Shown here: piece after piece, positions 62,595 to 64,000 of the stretch | Layout of the letters: each line of letters opens with the position of its first letter | Position numbering within the stretch: the first letter of the stretch is position 1 | Assembly (NCBI RefSeq): GCF_002850745.1 | Contig: NZ_KZ559474.1 | Coordinates: forward strand, 112,029 to 176,028 | DNA: 64,000 nt | Source of the DNA: Nonomuraea indica | GTDB lineage: Bacteria; Actinomycetota; Actinomycetes; Streptosporangiales; Streptosporangiaceae | Direction of reading: 5' to 3' | The notes under the pieces: model-generated | Told to the model about the DNA's origin: nothing | The model's database searches: none | The model's input: the letters and a program-made list of their open reading frames with translations, nothing else | Translations under genes and position numbers: made by a program

Positions 62595-63635
62595 GTGACC
62601 ACCACCTGGCCTTCGCTGCTTTCCACCCTCCTCGACGGCGGTTCGCTCACCTCCCGGCAGGCCGCCTGGGCGATGGAGCGGATCCTGACCGACGCGGCCA
62701 CGGACGCGCAGATCGCGGCGTTCGCCGTGGCCCTGCGCGCCAAGGGAGAGACCGTGGCCGAGGTGGCGGGTCTGGCCGACGGCATGCTGGCCCACTCCTC
62801 GGCCATCAGGATCCCGGGCGACACGGTCGACCTGGTCGGCACCGGCGGCGACCGCTCCGGCACCGTGAACATCTCCACCATGGGCGCCGTCGTGGCCGCC
62901 GCAGCCGGCGCCCGCGTCGTCAAGCACGGAGGCCGGGCCGCCACCTCCGCCTCCGGCGCGGCCGACGTGCTGGAACGGCTCGGCGTGCGCATCGACCTGC
63001 CGCCCGCCGCCGTCGCCCGGGTCGCGGAGGAGGTGGGCATCACGTTCTGCTTCGCCGCCGCCTTCCACCCGGGCTTCCGACGGGCCTCGGGGCCGCGCCG
63101 GGAGCTCGGCGTGCCCACGTTCTTCAACTTCCTCGGCCCGCTCACCAACCCGGCCCTGCCCTCCGCGCAGGCCGTCGGCGTCTCCGACGCGCGGATGGCG
63201 CCCGTCGTGGCCGGCGTGCTGGCCGAACGCGGGGGCTCGTCCCTCGTCTTCCGCGGTGACGACGGCCTGGACGAGCTCACCACCACGGGCCCGTCCACGG
63301 TCTGGGTGGTGCGGCGGGGCAGGGTCACCAGCACCCGCTTCGACCCGGCCGACCTCGGCCTGCCGCGCGTCCGCCCGGCCGACCTGCGCGGCGGGGACGC
63401 CGCCCGCAACGCGGCCGTGGCGCGGGCGGTGCTGGCGGGCGAGCCGGGGCCGGTGCGCGACATCGTCCTGCTGAACGCGGCGGCCGCGCTGGTGGCGGCC
63501 GACGGCGCCCCGCCCGCCGCCGGCCTCACCGAGGCGCTGGCGGCGGCGGTCAAGCGCGCGGCTGACGCGATCGACTCGGGTGCCGCCACGTCCCTCCTCG
63601 ACCGCTGGGCCGCCGCCACCACCCGCCGGCCCTGA
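62595..63635 (+). CDS. trpD: Anthranilate phosphoribosyltransferase
   Basis: A 346-residue enzyme of tryptophan synthesis that joins anthranilate and PRPP. Motifs: DLVGTGGDRSGTVNISTM (PRPP loop; GTGGD), VVKHGGRAATSASGAADVLERLG, FNFLGPLTNPA and VFRGDDGLDELTTTGPS. GTG 62595 follows GAAAGGG. It stands apart from other trp genes and carries its own tryptophan-sensing leader. Confidence 0.95.
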   Translation: MTTTWPSLLSTLLDGGSLTSRQAAWAMERILTDAATDAQIAAFAVALRAKGETVAEVAGLADGMLAHSSAIRIPGDTVDLVGTGGDRSGTVNISTMGAVVAAAAGARVVKHGGRAATSASGAADVLERLGVRIDLPPAAVARVAEEVGITFCFAAAFHPGFRRASGPRRELGVPTFFNFLGPLTNPALPSAQAVGVSDARMAPVVAGVLAERGGSSLVFRGDDGLDELTTTGPSTVWVVRRGRVTSTRFDPADLGLPRVRPADLRGGDAARNAAVARAVLAGEPGPVRDIVLLNAAAALVAADGAPPAAGLTEALAAAVKRAADAIDSGAATSLLDRWAAATTRRP

Positions 63636-63699
63636 CCCGCTCATCGGCTCCCAGGCGTCTCGTGAGCGTGAGCCGCCGGTCCGGCGGGCCGCTGAGGGG

Positions 63700-64000
63700 T
63701 CAGCGTTCGAGGACGACGGCGAGGCCCTGGCCGACGCCGATGCAGAGCGCGGCCAGGCCGGTGCCGGAGCCCGCCTCGGCGAGCTGGTGGGCGACGGCGC
63801 CGGTGATGCGGGCGCCGGACGCGCCCAGGGGGTGGCCGAGCGCGATGGCGCCGCCGCGCGGGTTGACGATCGCCGGGTCGAGGTCGGGCAGTTCGGCCAG
63901 GCAGCCGAGCACCTGGGCGGCGAACGCCTCGTTCAGCTCGGCCACGGCCAGGTCGCCGAAGCCGCGGCCCGCCTTCGCCAGCGCCTTGCGGCTCCCCCCC
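63700..64000 (-). CDS. Thiolase, C-terminal part (truncated by window end)
   Basis: About 100 residues of an acetyl-CoA C-acyltransferase reading out of the window: SRKALAKAGRGFGDLAVAEL, NEAFAAQVLGCLAEL, VNPRGGAIALGHPLGASGAR (catalytic His) and AALCIGVGQGLAVVLER (Cys). NPRGGAIALGHPLGASG is close to beta-ketoadipyl-CoA/acetyl-CoA thiolases. It is a different paralogue from the gene at 13.6 kb. The nucleophilic Cys and N-terminus lie beyond the edge. Confidence 0.88.
   Translation of the reverse strand, partial: GGSRKALAKAGRGFGDLAVAELNEAFAAQVLGCLAELPDLDPAIVNPRGGAIALGHPLGASGARITGAVAHQLAEAGSGTGLAALCIGVGQGLAVVLER

Overview
The window is high-GC actinobacterial chromosome. It has mycothiol chemistry (mca), DUF501, DUF4307 and DUF4287 proteins, a SARP/AfsR-type regulator, an ECF sigma factor, frequent GTG starts and rare TTA codons. 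The gene mix points to Streptosporangiaceae or a close relative; that placement is inference. No rRNA operon, CRISPR array or prophage is visible. The first gene (Ser/Thr kinase) and the last (thiolase) are cut by the window edges.

Layout. 1-4.1 kb: kinase tail, then enolase, FtsB-like divisome protein, DUF501 and Ppx/GppA, a conserved actinobacterial block. 4.2-8.5 kb is accessory: a secreted four-repeat protein, a PadR repressor with a clear operator, and a HAAS-domain membrane gene broken by an IS200/IS605-type element. The element's tnpA has collapsed to its two ends, while tnpB and the element ends look intact. 8.6-13.6 kb: family-5 uracil-DNA glycosylase, NADH dehydrogenase II behind a perfect Rex operator, an ACT-domain protein, an odd tRNA with anticodon UAA, Bax-inhibitor-1 protein, DUF4287 and a PPOX enzyme. 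13.6-26.6 kb: thiolase, PQQ-propeller lipoprotein, SGNH hydrolase, cystathionine beta-synthase, agmatinase-family enzyme, an imine-reductase-like dehydrogenase divergent from an AfsR-like regulator, a histidine kinase overlapping that regulator's 3' end, and cystathionine gamma-synthase. 26.6-37.3 kb: small membrane proteins, an AAA+/VWA pair, a FIST sensor, an ECF sigma operon, an M1 peptidase lipoprotein and 4-hydroxyphenylpyruvate dioxygenase with an AsnC regulator. 37.4-47.4 kb: class A PBP, DUF255 protein, mca, DUF4307, greA and an NlpC/P60 hydrolase. 47.4-56.2 kb: GTP-PEPCK behind three GntR/DasR-like operators, Z-isoprenyl transferase, PhoH, a response regulator/kinase/lipoprotein operon and a lysozyme-like wall protein behind a consensus CRP site. 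56.3-64 kb: glycosyltransferase, a 3-hydroxybutyrate dehydrogenase/PucR/transporter operon, trpD with a Trp-Trp leader peptide, and a partial thiolase.

Working together: cbs and metB form transsulfuration; eno, pckG and ndh sit at the PEP/NADH node with separate regulatory sites; uppS, the PBP, NlpC/P60 and lysozyme-like proteins serve the envelope. The gene order eno-ftsB-DUF501-ppx ... fadA-SGNH-cbs-metB ... DUF255-small TM-mca-DUF4307-greA ... uppS-phoH resembles the Mycobacterium tuberculosis Rv1023-Rv1095 stretch from memory, with accessory genes interspersed.

The features most worth pursuing are the intact tnpB with a deleted tnpA, the class-I-shaped tRNA reading UUA alongside TTA-containing genes, and several near-perfect operators (Rex, PadR, CRP, GntR/DasR type, SARP direct repeats, trp leader).
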